From: Phocaeicola faecicola
GTDB lineage: Bacteria > Bacteroidota > Bacteroidia > Bacteroidales > Bacteroidaceae
Assembly: GCF_013618865.1 (NCBI RefSeq)
Contig: NZ_JABSOE010000008.1
Span: 28,674 to 92,673, forward strand
DNA: 64,000 bases
Direction of reading: 5' to 3'
Shown: positions 48,284-56,571 of the stretch, in pieces
How positions within the stretch are numbered: position 1 is the stretch's first letter
Layout of the letters: every line of letters starts with the position of its first letter
Notes under the pieces: model-generated
Database searches by the model: none
Seen by the model: only the letters and a program-made list of their open reading frames with translations
Told to the model about the DNA's origin: nothing
Translations under genes and position numbers: made by a program

Positions 48284-48301
48284 CATTTAACCCTAACAGA
48301 T

Positions 48302-49243
48302 ATGCAAACGACAACAGCACCCAAGGCCGGCAACGCTCCCGACCTGCTTCAAGGCATTCTGAGCGTACAAGTGAGAAACGAGGACAAGATTACGGAACAG
48401 GACCGTGTCTATTGCCAGACGCAGCAAAACCTGCTTTACAAGACACTCGACCAGATTGACCGCTGGTACGCCGTCTTCAAGGAAGAAGCCGAACAATACC
48501 AAGCCGAACGTAAGTTCCATTACGAAGAAAACGGCAAGGTTTCCATGCGTGATTTCTACACTTACCATAACGACAGGGAAGACTATTCACACAACGAGTT
48601 CAAACCGTTTGATCTGATTAACGATCTGGTGGATAAGAACCGAAACGCCAACGCGAATTTTGCGAACCGCATCATTTCTTATTTCAACAGGACTTACAAA
48701 GTGTCGGTTCCTGAGTATAAAATAGACGAAAAAAAACTTCCGATGGGCTTCCGTCCTGTTTATGACACATATGTAGATGTAGTCATCGAACACTTGGGCG
48801 GCAAGAGTTTCCGGGAAACGGCCGTGGAAGAACTGCTCGCACGCCTGAGCAAAGTTGTCAGACCGGCATACTGGAGCAAAGTCAAGACGGAGTTGAAGAA
48901 GGACAAGATAATCTTTCCCGAAATCATCCGTTTCGACGATTTTTCCATGCAATACAACCAAAGGAACAGAATCTCCTACAACTACGGCGGAGAACTGGAA
49001 ACCCTGTGTGCCGGCATTGCCTACGGTGCGGATGACATACTGAATGGAAATTCAAAGATGATTATCCGTTTTGATGACAACGACATTTCTGTCACAGACT
49101 GGTACGACCTTACGACCACCAATGCCGAGCAAATCCGATTCTACAAGAACGGACGTATCGATGTCCGGTTCAAGGACAGTGCGGCAGCCGAAAGTTGTTT
49201 CAAGCGTCTGCATCTGGATGAAATCACCCTAAGAGAAAACTGA
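48302..49243 (+). CDS. DUF4942 domain protein
   Basis: This 313-residue protein has a helical N-terminal half (to about 120), then PMGFRPVYDTYVDVVIEHLGGKSFRETAVEELL and a C-terminal DUF4942 domain ending in WYDLTTTNAEQIRFYKNGRIDVRFKDSAAAESCFKRL, a very typical ending for the family. DUF4942 also occurs joined to adenine methyltransferase domains in other elements, and here a methylase-helicase gene follows 80 bases downstream. A partnership in DNA modification or in DNA processing is plausible but inferred. Confidence 0.78.
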   Translation: MQTTTAPKAGNAPDLLQGILSVQVRNEDKITEQDRVYCQTQQNLLYKTLDQIDRWYAVFKEEAEQYQAERKFHYEENGKVSMRDFYTYHNDREDYSHNEFKPFDLINDLVDKNRNANANFANRIISYFNRTYKVSVPEYKIDEKKLPMGFRPVYDTYVDVVIEHLGGKSFRETAVEELLARLSKVVRPAYWSKVKTELKKDKIIFPEIIRFDDFSMQYNQRNRISYNYGGELETLCAGIAYGADDILNGNSKMIIRFDDNDISVTDWYDLTTTNAEQIRFYKNGRIDVRFKDSAAAESCFKRLHLDEITLREN

Positions 49244-49262
49244 CCATGATAAGATTTACACA

Positions 49263-49295
49263 GCACCCCGTAAGGCAATCCTTGCGGGGTGTTTT
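49263..49295 (+). terminator. terminator after the DUF4942 gene
   Basis: CACCCCGTAAGG / CCTTGCGGGGTG with a CAAT loop and a T-rich tail. It separates the DUF4121-DUF4942 pair from the methylase-helicase gene. Confidence 0.8.
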
Positions 49296-49322
49296 CATTT
49301 TTAACGATAAACAGATAAAGTC

Positions 49323-52300
49323 ATGTATGCCATCATCCCCCAACAGATACCGCAAGGTATGCGTGCCGAAGTCAACGAGAAGATACTTTTCGCCATAGAC
49401 TCCGGCAAGGACCTCATTCCGGCGGAGAGCATCTACAACTGCTATACCGGTATCGGAGGGCTGCACAACCTCAAACAGTCCGACTTTGCCAGCTACCACG
49501 AGTATGCCGAAGCGAAGAAGGAGTTCGAGATGGGACAGTTCTTCACCCCGCATGAAATATGCCGGGACATGGTGGATATGCTGTGTCCTGTCTCATCCGA
49601 AATGGTTCTTGACATGTGTTGCGGTATGGGCTATTTCTTCAACCATCTGCCCAACCCGCATAATGCCTACGGCTTCGACATAGACGGCAAGGCCGTGTCT
49701 GTCGCACGATACCTCTACCCGGAAGCCCATATCGAGAAATGCGATATCCGGCAATACTATCCGGAACAACGTTTCGATGTTATCATCGGCAATCCTCCTT
49801 TTAACTTGAAGTTCGACTACAAACTGTCGCAGGAATACTATATGGACAAGGCTTACGATGTGCTCAATCCGGCAGGAATCCTGATGGTCATCGTGCCCTG
49901 TTCCTTCATGCAGAGCGGGTTCTGGGAGAAGACACGGATAGCCGGTATAAACGGCAGATTCTCATTTGTCGGTCAGACGAAGTTGGGCCCGTCAGCCTTT
50001 GCCGCAGTCGGAGTCCATGACTTCAATACGAAAATCATGGTATTTCTCCGTAAATCGGGCCACATCAAGATGCAGGCTTACAACGCGGAAGAATTCATAA
50101 CGGCGGACGAGCTGAAAAAGCGCATCGGCGAGGCCAGGGCGATGAAACACCGGTTGCGTTTCGACCTGATGCGCGAAACCAACCGGATCGACAAGGAAGA
50201 ACTTGAGCTGTTCGAGTACAAACTTGCCAAGTACATGTACGAGCTGAAGGCGCACGCCAAGTTGAACAAACATATAGACAAGGCGGAAGCGTTGGTCACG
50301 AAGTTCCGTAACCAGAAACCGCCTGAGAACGCCACGCGGGAGCAGGTGGAGCAATGGGAGAAGAACAAACTGACCCCGAAGAAAGTGCTTGCCGTCATCC
50401 GCAGGTACATCACCTCGCAAAATACCGTACCTCGCAAGGAAGTGGCATTGGTGAAGACCTCATACGGCTTCAAACTGAAACAATATGCTCCGCGACTCCT
50501 TGACAAAGTTCCGCACAAGGCGGCAAGTATCAACGACCTCGTGCTGGAACGTACTGAACTGCCCATACCGGAAGTGCCGACAGAAAAGAACATGCGTCAA
50601 ATCCGTGCGGCGGAGAAACTGATCCGACGCAAGCGGAGAGAGTACGAAATGCAGAACCGGCTGTTCCCGGAAATGGAAGAAGATGACAGGCTGAAAGAAT
50701 ACCTGGACCGGTGTGCATTCATCAACAAGGACGGCGAGACCTGCGAGTTTACCACGCTCCAGAAACACGACCTGAACCTTGTCTTGCAGAAACGCCACGC
50801 GCTGCTGAACTGGCAGCAAGGCTCTGGCAAGACTGCCGCCGTGTACCATCGTGCCAAATACCTGCTCAAATTCCGCAAAGTACGGAATGTCATCATACTG
50901 GCTCCTGCCATCGCCACCAATATGACATGGATACCCTTCCTCTCGATAAACAGGGAACAGTTCCGGGTGGCAAGGAACAATGCCGACCTGGAAACTGTGC
51001 CGGAAGGCGTGTTCATCGTCCTATCCACCTCCATGCTCGGCAAGCTGAAACGGGGCATGGCAAGGTTCGTCAAACGCAGTTCAAGAAAACTGTGCCTTGT
51101 TTTCGACGAGTCGGACGAGATAACCAACCCGTCGTCACAACGTACAAGGCATATCCTCGGTCTCTTCCGCCGCCTCAAATACAAGATACTCGACACCGGT
51201 ACGACCACACGCAACAACATCGCCGAACTGTACAGCCAGTTTGAGCTGTTGTATAACAATTCCATAAACATGGTCTGTTGGAGCAGTCGGGTGTACCACG
51301 AGAACAGGGACAAGGAGATCGAGGAAGATAACAATCCGCACTATGGTGAGCCGTTCCCCGCTTTCAGGGGGCATGTGCTTTTCCGTGCCTGCCACTGTCC
51401 GGGGAAATCCACCGTGTTCGGCATTGAGAAGCAGAACCAGGATGTCTATAACAAGGAGGAGCTGGCCGGCCTTATCGGGAAGACCGTCATTACACGCAAG
51501 TTCAGGGACTTTGCAGGAGAAAAATACAAGATACGGACACATACCGTCAGCCCGTCCGACGGCGAGCGTGAGGTTTACCGTGTCATCATCGAGGAGTTCT
51601 GCCGCATCTGCGAACTGTATTACAACAGCACGGGGGATGCAAAGAAGGATGCCGGACTCCGGCTTATGCGCCAGATCAAGCTGCTCATCAAGGCCTGCTC
51701 CGTCCCACACCTGATAGAGGGCTATTCCGGAGACGGGATTCCGAACAAGACAAGGTACATCGAAAGGCTGGTACGGAAGATACCCGGCAAAGTGGCTGTC
51801 GGCTGCACGTCCATAGCCGCATTCGACCTTTACGAGAACCGTCTTCGCGAATGTTTTCCTGACCGTCCCGTATTTGTGGTCAAGGGCGACGTGGCGTTCA
51901 AGAAACGGCAAAGGATCGTGACGGAGTTCGATTCCACCATCAACGGCATACTGGTATGCACGCAGCAGAGCCTGAGCAGTTCGGTGAACATACCCACCTG
52001 CAACGACGTGATACTTGAATCCCTGCAATGGAACATCCCGAAGATGGAGCAGTTCTACTTCCGTTTCATCCGTCTCGACTCCAAAGAGCTGAAGGACGTG
52101 CATTATGTCACCTACAAGGACTCCGTGGAGCAGAACCTGATGGCGCTGGTGCTTACCAAAGAGCGGCTGAACGAGTTCATCAAGACGGGCGAAGTAAAGG
52201 AACAGTCGGAAATCTTCGAGGAGTTCGACGTCACCATGTCCGTCATCGAGAGCCTGCTGGTCAGGGAACGGGACAGCGAAGGCAAGATACACATCAGCTG

Positions 52301-52325
52301 GGGAAGCCAGCGCATCATGAACTGA
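49323..52325 (+). CDS. N6-adenine methylase fused to an SF2-type helicase
   Basis: In this 1000-residue protein the N-terminal third is a type I-like N6-adenine methyltransferase: GQFFTPHEICRDMVDML (71-88), the AdoMet loop VLDMCCGMGYFFNHLP (95-110) and the catalytic IIGNPPFN (154-161). After a Lys/Arg-rich helical spacer (about 255-460) comes a helicase core: NWQQGSGKTAAV (Walker A, near 500), ILAPAIATNMTW (near 527), LVFDESDEITNPSSQ (a DEAH-like box, near 595), DTGTTTRNN (motif III position, near 625) and a C-terminal RecA-like half (VAVGCTSIAAFDLYENRL, VCTQQSLSSSVNIPTCNDVILES). No endonuclease motif is seen. The layout recalls phage P1 DarB-type methylase-helicases that protect incoming DNA from restriction. 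Confidence 0.85.
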   Translation: MYAIIPQQIPQGMRAEVNEKILFAIDSGKDLIPAESIYNCYTGIGGLHNLKQSDFASYHEYAEAKKEFEMGQFFTPHEICRDMVDMLCPVSSEMVLDMCCGMGYFFNHLPNPHNAYGFDIDGKAVSVARYLYPEAHIEKCDIRQYYPEQRFDVIIGNPPFNLKFDYKLSQEYYMDKAYDVLNPAGILMVIVPCSFMQSGFWEKTRIAGINGRFSFVGQTKLGPSAFAAVGVHDFNTKIMVFLRKSGHIKMQAYNAEEFITADELKKRIGEARAMKHRLRFDLMRETNRIDKEELELFEYKLAKYMYELKAHAKLNKHIDKAEALVTKFRNQKPPENATREQVEQWEKNKLTPKKVLAVIRRYITSQNTVPRKEVALVKTSYGFKLKQYAPRLLDKVPHKAASINDLVLERTELPIPEVPTEKNMRQIRAAEKLIRRKRREYEMQNRLFPEMEEDDRLKEYLDRCAFINKDGETCEFTTLQKHDLNLVLQKRHALLNWQQGSGKTAAVYHRAKYLLKFRKVRNVIILAPAIATNMTWIPFLSINREQFRVARNNADLETVPEGVFIVLSTSMLGKLKRGMARFVKRSSRKLCLVFDESDEITNPSSQRTRHILGLFRRLKYKILDTGTTTRNNIAELYSQFELLYNNSINMVCWSSRVYHENRDKEIEEDNNPHYGEPFPAFRGHVLFRACHCPGKSTVFGIEKQNQDVYNKEELAGLIGKTVITRKFRDFAGEKYKIRTHTVSPSDGEREVYRVIIEEFCRICELYYNSTGDAKKDAGLRLMRQIKLLIKACSVPHLIEGYSGDGIPNKTRYIERLVRKIPGKVAVGCTSIAAFDLYENRLRECFPDRPVFVVKGDVAFKKRQRIVTEFDSTINGILVCTQQSLSSSVNIPTCNDVILESLQWNIPKMEQFYFRFIRLDSKELKDVHYVTYKDSVEQNLMALVLTKERLNEFIKTGEVKEQSEIFEEFDVTMSVIESLLVRERDSEGKIHISWGSQRIMN

Positions 52326-52359
52326 AAAATGGAAAAACAAATGAGAAACCGCAGATTCC

Positions 52360-52510
52360 ATTCCACAGGCAAAGGTAGCCCGCCCCCTTACCGGCAGAGC
52401 AAGGTCATGCCGCAAGCGGTTTTCGGGAAAATCATCCTCGCCGGAGGCTCCGGTATTTTCCTGAAAAAACCTGCACTGCCGGGGTGCGGACCTTTTGGAG
52501 CCTGTGGAAT
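52360..52510 (+). ncRNA. structured repeat element, copy B
   Basis: P1 ATTCCACAGGC (52360-52370) pairs perfectly with GCCTGTGGAAT (52500-52510). P2 is CCGCCCCC / GGGGTGCGG. P3 is GGCAG-A-GCAAGGT (52393-52405) with ACCTGC-A-CTGCC (52469-52480). P4 is GCCG-CAA-GCGG (52409-52419). P5 is TTTTCGGGAAAAT (52420-52432) with ATTTTCCTGAAAA (52455-52467), capped by CCGGA-GGC-TCCGG and containing CATCCTCGCC. It lies 30 bases before the ATG at 52541. Confidence 0.8.
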
Positions 52511-52540
52511 GAAATCCCCGGTTCCGAATCATAAACTATA

Positions 52541-53050
52541 ATGAAGAATATCATGGACTTGAATCAGGCAGAAGTGGCAGTGACCACGCAGCATCTCATA
52601 GACATGGGGCAGGAAAAAGACAACCTGCTGCAAATGTCCGACTTCGGCGACATGGGGGAATTCCTGTGCACCTGCTCCGAACTGTTCCCCGAAGAGGAAA
52701 CTCCGGAATACAGGTACACGAAATGGGAGGAAATCCCGGACCTGCTCATCAACCGGGAATGGCTGTGTTCCAACTTCTTCGAGATAAGGGAGGCGATGGA
52801 ACAGCTGGAGGAACCCGACAAGGATTGCTTCTTCGACTGGTGTGACCGTTACGGGCATGACATCAGTACAGAAGACCCGCACCTGCTGGTGGCGCACTAT
52901 ATCGAACTTTATGGAAATGCGGCCTATATCGACGATGAGCCTTGCCCGGACAGCGGGGATGACAGCCTGCTGTACTATCCGGGCATATCAAGCAACTATT
53001 TCGACACGGGTATTCCCCGCTTCGAGGTATTCGATGACAATTACGATTAA
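52541..53050 (+). CDS. acidic accessory protein, possibly ArdA-like DNA mimic
   Basis: The 169-residue protein is strongly acidic, with runs such as ELFPEEETPEY and DDEPCPDSGDD and few basic residues. The segment EIREAMEQLEEPDKDCFFDWC followed by DRYGHDISTEDPHLLVAHYIELYGN resembles the repeating domain of ArdA anti-restriction proteins (Glu-rich helix, F-x-x-W/Y, Gly, then a helix ending in Tyr-x-Gly). The resemblance is by eye and weak. Its position after the structured element copy B and a methylase-helicase would fit an anti-defence role. An unknown small acidic protein is the cautious alternative. Confidence 0.55.
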   Translation: MKNIMDLNQAEVAVTTQHLIDMGQEKDNLLQMSDFGDMGEFLCTCSELFPEEETPEYRYTKWEEIPDLLINREWLCSNFFEIREAMEQLEEPDKDCFFDWCDRYGHDISTEDPHLLVAHYIELYGNAAYIDDEPCPDSGDDSLLYYPGISSNYFDTGIPRFEVFDDNYD

Positions 53051-53070
53051 AGCGTATAAACATATACAAG

Positions 53071-53385
53071 ATGGAAATCAACTTCAAAGGACCGGTAATG
53101 CCGGTTGACCCCTATTCGCAAATGGCGTTTGTGGAGATACTGAACATTCTCCTGACGGCAGGGCACATCGTGGATGTGAACAGGTTCCTGATAAACAGGA
53201 ATGCCAATCCGCTATTCGGCTCGTTGTCAGGATATTTCAGATGGTCATTCTCCGACAACCACTTTACCCTGTGGCAACGGGTGGAATACAACTCGCCGCT
53301 CTGCTTCAGCCGGCGCATATTCAGCATCCATTTCGGGATGCTGGCAAGCCGTGACAGGAAAAGAGACAATACGGTAATGAACTAA
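53071..53385 (+). CDS. small accessory protein, unknown
   Basis: The 104-residue protein starts MEINFKGPVMPVDPYSQ, 20 bases after the preceding gene. It contains an amphipathic helix (FVEILNILLTAGHIVDVNRFLI) and an aromatic beta-rich middle (YFRWSFSDNHFTLWQRVEYNS), with a basic end. No signal peptide, membrane helix or recognised family. Tight spacing on both sides places it in the same transcript as its neighbours. Confidence 0.6.
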   Translation: MEINFKGPVMPVDPYSQMAFVEILNILLTAGHIVDVNRFLINRNANPLFGSLSGYFRWSFSDNHFTLWQRVEYNSPLCFSRRIFSIHFGMLASRDRKRDNTVMN

Positions 53386-53397
53386 AAACATATCAAT

Positions 53398-53766
53398 ATG
53401 AGTCACCAGGTAATTACAAGAATGGCATACAATGCCAAAACCAAGCAGATAGAAACTTGGCAGCATTCCAACAACGTGTGGCCGACAACAGACCATTTTT
53501 ATGCATTGGATGTGAAAACAGACGAACAGATGTTTGAATTCATAACATTGATAGCAAACGGATTGTGGCAAGGGCGCAAATGGCGTAAAGCATTCAAGAC
53601 ACTTTTTGAAGAATATCCGGAATTGGTCAGGTCCTCATACGAGCACGAGCTTAGAGGCCAGCCTTGGAAGGCATACTGTGCCATTTGCAAAAAATATGAG
53701 GAACTTGCCCAAAGCAAATGCAATGAAATAGTTGCGCGATTCAGGCAACTTACCGGGATTGTCTGA
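53398..53766 (+). CDS. small accessory protein, unknown
   Basis: The 122-residue protein starts MSHQVITRMAYNAKTKQIE, 12 bases after the preceding gene. The first half has a beta-rich, aromatic pattern (WQHSNNVWPTTDHFYALDV); the second is helical and basic (GRKWRKAFKTLFEEYPELV, CKKYEELAQSKCNEIVARFRQL). No family was recognised. It could be a nucleic-acid-associated factor, but nothing shows it directly. Confidence 0.6.
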   Translation: MSHQVITRMAYNAKTKQIETWQHSNNVWPTTDHFYALDVKTDEQMFEFITLIANGLWQGRKWRKAFKTLFEEYPELVRSSYEHELRGQPWKAYCAICKKYEELAQSKCNEIVARFRQLTGIV

Positions 53767-53786
53767 CCCAAACAGATGCAAAATAT

Positions 53787-54074
53787 ATGGAAGAGATAAA
53801 GATTTCAAACAGACAAATCGCGCTGATGGCTTTCGACCGGTTGCGCAAGGAAGACAAGACAGATTCCGCATTGAAACTCGCACGGTGTATGCTGCATGGC
53901 ACAAGCATATCTCTTGGCATAGGTGATATCGACTGGGAGATAGACAGGGCAATACAGCAGTGCGGAGGAGTGCCAAGAACAGGATACAGATACACGGCTT
54001 ATTTCCACTTCAACCGGAATACGGAAATGGCAAAGGAAATATATGACAAGATCGTGAAGGAACTGTATGGTTAG
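53787..54074 (+). CDS. small helical accessory protein, unknown
   Basis: The 95-residue protein begins MEEIKISNRQIALMAFDRLRK. It is mostly helical to residue ~55, then has a glycine-rich turn and GYRYTAYFHFNRNTEMAKEIYDKIVKEL. No signal peptide or known domain. The gene is 20 bases downstream of its neighbour and a hairpin terminator follows at 54083. Confidence 0.6.
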   Translation: MEEIKISNRQIALMAFDRLRKEDKTDSALKLARCMLHGTSISLGIGDIDWEIDRAIQQCGGVPRTGYRYTAYFHFNRNTEMAKEIYDKIVKELYG

Positions 54075-54082
54075 GAAACAAC

Positions 54083-54113
54083 ACGGAGGCGGCTTGAAGG
54101 CCGCTTCCGTCAT
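54083..54113 (+). terminator. hairpin terminator in the accessory block
   Basis: ACGGAGGCGGC / GCCGCTTCCGT with a TTGAAG loop, then CATTTAT. It ends the run 52541-54074; the T tract is weak. Confidence 0.6.
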
Positions 54114-54164
54114 TTATAACGGTATGTACGGGAAAAGGAATCCTGCCGTACACAGGTAACAGAA

Positions 54165-55094
54165 ATGGATGAACAGAAAACATTGACATTGGATTTCATC
54201 AAATCCCTGATGGAACCGGCCTATACACTAATATGGACGGACTACAATGACAACCTTGACAATCATTGCGGACTGATTCAAAAATGCCTTGACAGCAAGA
54301 GCCGTGAACATTTGTGGGAAAAGGCAGACGAGTGGTACAGCGATGCCGAATGGGAGGCTGCCCGTGAGATTATTGCGAAACTGAAAGAGGAATGTACAGT
54401 ATTCCATGACTTTGACGGGGAAGCGGTCGATGACTTCTTCGATGAATACGAAGATGAAATCCGTGACGAGATTTACAGCCGCAACGATTCGGACGTGGTG
54501 AAGGAATTGGTAAGGCACACGGACGACATTCCTATCCGTGTGGAGATGCTTTCCAACTATGACTGCATCAACTCCAACCGGTTTGAATCTCAAGGCGGTT
54601 ACAGGTACGAGGAATCCTACTTTGGGGACATGGTGGACAGCCTGAACCTCAATCCGGCAAGAGTAAAGAAAATCCTGACAGAGCACGGCTACAGGGCTTA
54701 CGGGCGTTTCCCGAACCGTAAGAACCGGAACGGCAAGGAGCAGGTTTCCTACGAACAATTCTACGAGGAACTTATCAATTCCTGCTGCGGGGAGAACCTG
54801 CTGACATACATCGGCAGGGTAAACCTGAAAGAGCTGTATGAAGCCGACTTTTCATTGAAAGAGATCGTTATCCCCAAAGGCAACTGTTGCGGACTTTTCA
54901 GTTCGACGTATGGTGGTGGAAGCCTGCTTGAAATGAAACTGAAACGGGACGTAAAGCTGAAATTGGAAGTCAAGGACTATCATGGTTTCCGCTTCCGGCT
55001 GGATGACGAACGTTCCAAATATGACTGTTCGGTCCGGCATGTATATGGGGTGGACGACTCCTTTTTCGGAGATGCGGTTCGCATTGTATCCTGA
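54165..55094 (+). CDS. accessory protein, unknown, acidic N-terminal half
   Basis: The 309-residue protein starts MDEQKTLTLDFIKSLMEP. The first ~120 residues are strongly acidic and helical (DFDGEAVDDFFDEYEDEIRDEIYSR), the middle reads as a conserved-looking core (VEMLSNYDCINSNRFESQGGYRYEESYF and a Gly-rich turn), and the last 80 residues are beta-rich (KRDVKLKLEVKDYHGFRFRLD). There is no signal peptide. A DNA-mimic or nucleic-acid role for the acidic half is only a guess. No recognised family. Confidence 0.6.
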   Translation: MDEQKTLTLDFIKSLMEPAYTLIWTDYNDNLDNHCGLIQKCLDSKSREHLWEKADEWYSDAEWEAAREIIAKLKEECTVFHDFDGEAVDDFFDEYEDEIRDEIYSRNDSDVVKELVRHTDDIPIRVEMLSNYDCINSNRFESQGGYRYEESYFGDMVDSLNLNPARVKKILTEHGYRAYGRFPNRKNRNGKEQVSYEQFYEELINSCCGENLLTYIGRVNLKELYEADFSLKEIVIPKGNCCGLFSSTYGGGSLLEMKLKRDVKLKLEVKDYHGFRFRLDDERSKYDCSVRHVYGVDDSFFGDAVRIVS

Positions 55095-55131
55095 TAAAAT
55101 CAACTGATCAACAATCAAATCATAGAAGATT

Positions 55132-55719
55132 ATGGAAAAATACGATGTAAAAGTAAGGTACATCTTCGAGGGTACTTACACAGTGGTGGCGGAAGACCGT
55201 GAAGAAGCGGAAAGCATGGTGGCGGAAGACTGCGGCCTGGTATTGGGCGGCAACATCCACACAACGCGGGATGACGATGAAGTGACGGACTGGAAGTTCG
55301 GTTGTCATCCGGACTTGCAGGTTCTCTCCGTAAAGCAGCGAGGCGGGAAATCCCCCATGTCGGTGTTCGGAGACAGGATCGAAGAACTGCGAAAAGACAT
55401 CATCGAAGCGATACGGCAGTTGCTCCATGACCATGCCATGAACGCGATACGGTTTCCGGAAGAGGATTATGACCCGGTCTGGGTGATATGGTTTGGCAAG
55501 AACGGAGACCCCTACGAATGCAGGGTGACAGGACTCCGGGTAACGGACAGCAGCCTGACCGTCCTTGCCGAAGAAAAAGAAAGCGGTGATGAAGTGGAAT
55601 GTTACAGCCCGTTCGAACTCGGAGCCAGCAACATCGACTGGCTTTCCGGAATGTATGAGGCTGTATGGCAGCAACTGGAAGAGAGCAAAAAAGTAGAACC
55701 ACAAGCTGAAGAACAATGA
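55132..55719 (+). CDS. accessory protein with DpnD/PcfM-like N-terminal segment
   Basis: In this 195-residue protein, residues 3-45 (YDVKVRYIFEGTYTVVAEDREEAESMVAEDCG) form a beta-beta-alpha pattern like the small domain found in DpnD/PcfM and other phage and plasmid proteins, where a strand-rich stretch precedes a helix starting D/E-EA. The C-terminal part is beta-rich with PVWVIWFGKNGDPYECRVTGLRV and ends in a Glu-rich tail. The stop overlaps the next gene's start (ATGA), so translation is coupled. Function unknown. Confidence 0.6.
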   Translation: MEKYDVKVRYIFEGTYTVVAEDREEAESMVAEDCGLVLGGNIHTTRDDDEVTDWKFGCHPDLQVLSVKQRGGKSPMSVFGDRIEELRKDIIEAIRQLLHDHAMNAIRFPEEDYDPVWVIWFGKNGDPYECRVTGLRVTDSSLTVLAEEKESGDEVECYSPFELGASNIDWLSGMYEAVWQQLEESKKVEPQAEEQ

Positions 55720-56348
55720 AATATCAAGCGGAAAATGCTGTCTCCAGCTTCTTCTACTATATGTGGAACGCCTGGAGCAAGGAAGAATGCAAGGTCGTAT
55801 TTGGAGATATGTACCGGCACTTCTGGGATAAATGGTCCGCATTGGCGGACAAGTCCATATTCGGCGCGGCGGAACGGTTCTTTGCCGAGTTATCGGAAAA
55901 CAACCAGAAACTACTCGTGGAACGTGCCGTTACACTCTATGACGGCAGGGCTTTCAGAAAAGAGCCGGACGATTCCGACATCCTTGTCTGTAAAGAATGC
56001 GGTTCACGGCAGTTGGAAATCCAAGCATGGATAAACGCCAATACGGATGAACGTATCAGCTATGTGCATGATGACAATAACGGGCTGTGGTGCGATGGGA
56101 AATGGTGCGAAGAATGTGGCGTTCAGGTCTTTTTCTGTACTAAGGCGGAGTTCACACAAAAGATGCAGGGCTGGTGGGAGTCGTGCGGTTTTGAAACAAA
56201 GGAACAAATCACAGGGTTGAAAGTCTGTGACTCTCCGCCTTCCGAAAACACGCAGACATTCATTGATGCGGCAGACCAATGGTGGAACAGCCGGGACTAC
56301 GAACATAAACGGGAAATTTACAACAGGTATAATTCTAAAAACGAATAA
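55716..56348 (+). CDS. accessory protein with a zinc-ribbon-like cysteine pair set
   Basis: The 210-residue protein overlaps the preceding stop by four bases. Its middle has CKECGSRQLEIQAW (near 91) followed after ~30 residues by WCDGKWCEECGVQVFF (near 125), which gives a four-cysteine set of CxxC-x~30-CxxC spacing as in zinc ribbons. The N-terminal 85 residues are helical and aromatic; the C-terminal part has conserved-looking W and helical runs. It could bind zinc, and possibly nucleic acid. No family name can be given. Confidence 0.62.
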   Translation: MKYQAENAVSSFFYYMWNAWSKEECKVVFGDMYRHFWDKWSALADKSIFGAAERFFAELSENNQKLLVERAVTLYDGRAFRKEPDDSDILVCKECGSRQLEIQAWINANTDERISYVHDDNNGLWCDGKWCEECGVQVFFCTKAEFTQKMQGWWESCGFETKEQITGLKVCDSPPSENTQTFIDAADQWWNSRDYEHKREIYNRYNSKNE

Positions 56349-56349
56349 T

Positions 56350-56559
56350 ATGCAGATTAACATCATTGAACAGATTAGCAACTCATGTAGTTGCAGCCAT
56401 ATGGAAGCGCAGGAATACTTGGATTCTGAAATCCGGTACCTGCGCGAGTTGCAGGAGGCGGACGACCTGAGGGAAGATGACATCGAAATGGCGTGCAGCA
56501 ACCTCGGACTTGACCTTGACAACCGGGAATATTTTATCAACCGCCTCGCAGGGGCATAA
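56350..56559 (+). CDS. small accessory protein, unknown
   Basis: A 69-residue acidic helical protein starting MQINIIEQISNSCSCSHME, with the start one base after the preceding stop codon. A longer open frame beginning at 56227 overlaps the upstream gene in another frame and is not used. The Glu/Asp-rich helix YLRELQEADDLREDDIEMACSN could be a DNA-mimic segment, which is speculative. Confidence 0.6.
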   Translation: MQINIIEQISNSCSCSHMEAQEYLDSEIRYLRELQEADDLREDDIEMACSNLGLDLDNREYFINRLAGA

Positions 56560-56571
56560 ATACCTATAGCT

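Noticed and set aside
51135..52532. 465-codon minus-strand frame antisense to the helicase domain
   Set aside because: Shadow of a GC-rich coding region; the plus strand has clear methylase and helicase motifs.
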